This document shows, piece by piece, positions 5,437-5,547 of a stretch of DNA of 5,547 nt (within the stretch, counting starts at the first letter, position 1; every line of letters begins with the position of its first letter). Below the pieces are notes generated by a model. That model searched no databases. It was not told the DNA's origin and worked only from the letters and a program-made list of their open reading frames with translations. The position numbers and the translations under genes are program-made. The DNA is from Planctomycetota bacterium (GTDB taxonomy: Bacteria; Planctomycetota; Planctomycetia; Planctomycetales; Planctomycetaceae): the NCBI GenBank assembly GCA_013151585.1, contig JAADHY010000236.1, forward strand, positions 1 to 5,547, read 5' to 3'.

Positions 5437-5547
5437 TTTTCCAGTGGAGGTCCCGCGGTCGCCGTTCGATTCACGACCGTTGTGCGCGTGCTTTCTTTCC
5501 CCCGCCCAGCGGGCTAAGATTCCACGGTGCGATCTCAGAAGCAGGAG

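Overview
The window looks like chromosomal DNA of a planctomycete, probably of the Pirellulales type. The evidence is indirect: GC-rich sequence, an ECF sigma factor paired with a zinc-finger anti-sigma factor, a forkhead-associated (FHA) protein with a long Pro/Thr/Gln-rich tail, and an exported PHP-domain metallohydrolase with Ig-like modules. These are types I associate with that phylum. No single-gene marker proves it. All supported genes lie on the minus strand, so the transcriptional order runs from high to low coordinates.

Right end to middle: a short upstream region (5374-5547) precedes a 652-residue exported PHP (CehA/McbA-like) metal-dependent hydrolase (3409-5367). About 635 bp of non-coding DNA follows. 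It holds a good sigma-70-type promoter with an extended -10 (3080-3108), a weaker second promoter (2823-2850) and a possible 25-codon leader peptide. These lead to an FHA-domain protein (1850-2773).

Middle to left end: about 680 bp without a believable gene separates the FHA gene from the next operon. Within it lie four closely spaced minus-strand hairpins followed by a U-rich stretch (about 1545-1715), a candidate structured RNA. Next comes a compact unit: a 65-residue protein of unknown function with an excellent ribosome binding site, an ECF sigma factor starting at GTG, and an anti-sigma factor overlapping the sigma gene by 20 bp and cut by the window edge.

Functionally, the left half is an ECF regulatory module: the membrane or cytoplasmic anti-sigma would hold the sigma factor until a signal arrives. 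The FHA protein next to it suggests phosphothreonine signalling, but a direct link to the sigma factor is inference from proximity only. The PHP hydrolase seems to be an independent gene acting outside the cytoplasm. I found no mobile element, CRISPR array, tRNA, rRNA or defence system. The least explained parts are the two long intergenic regions.
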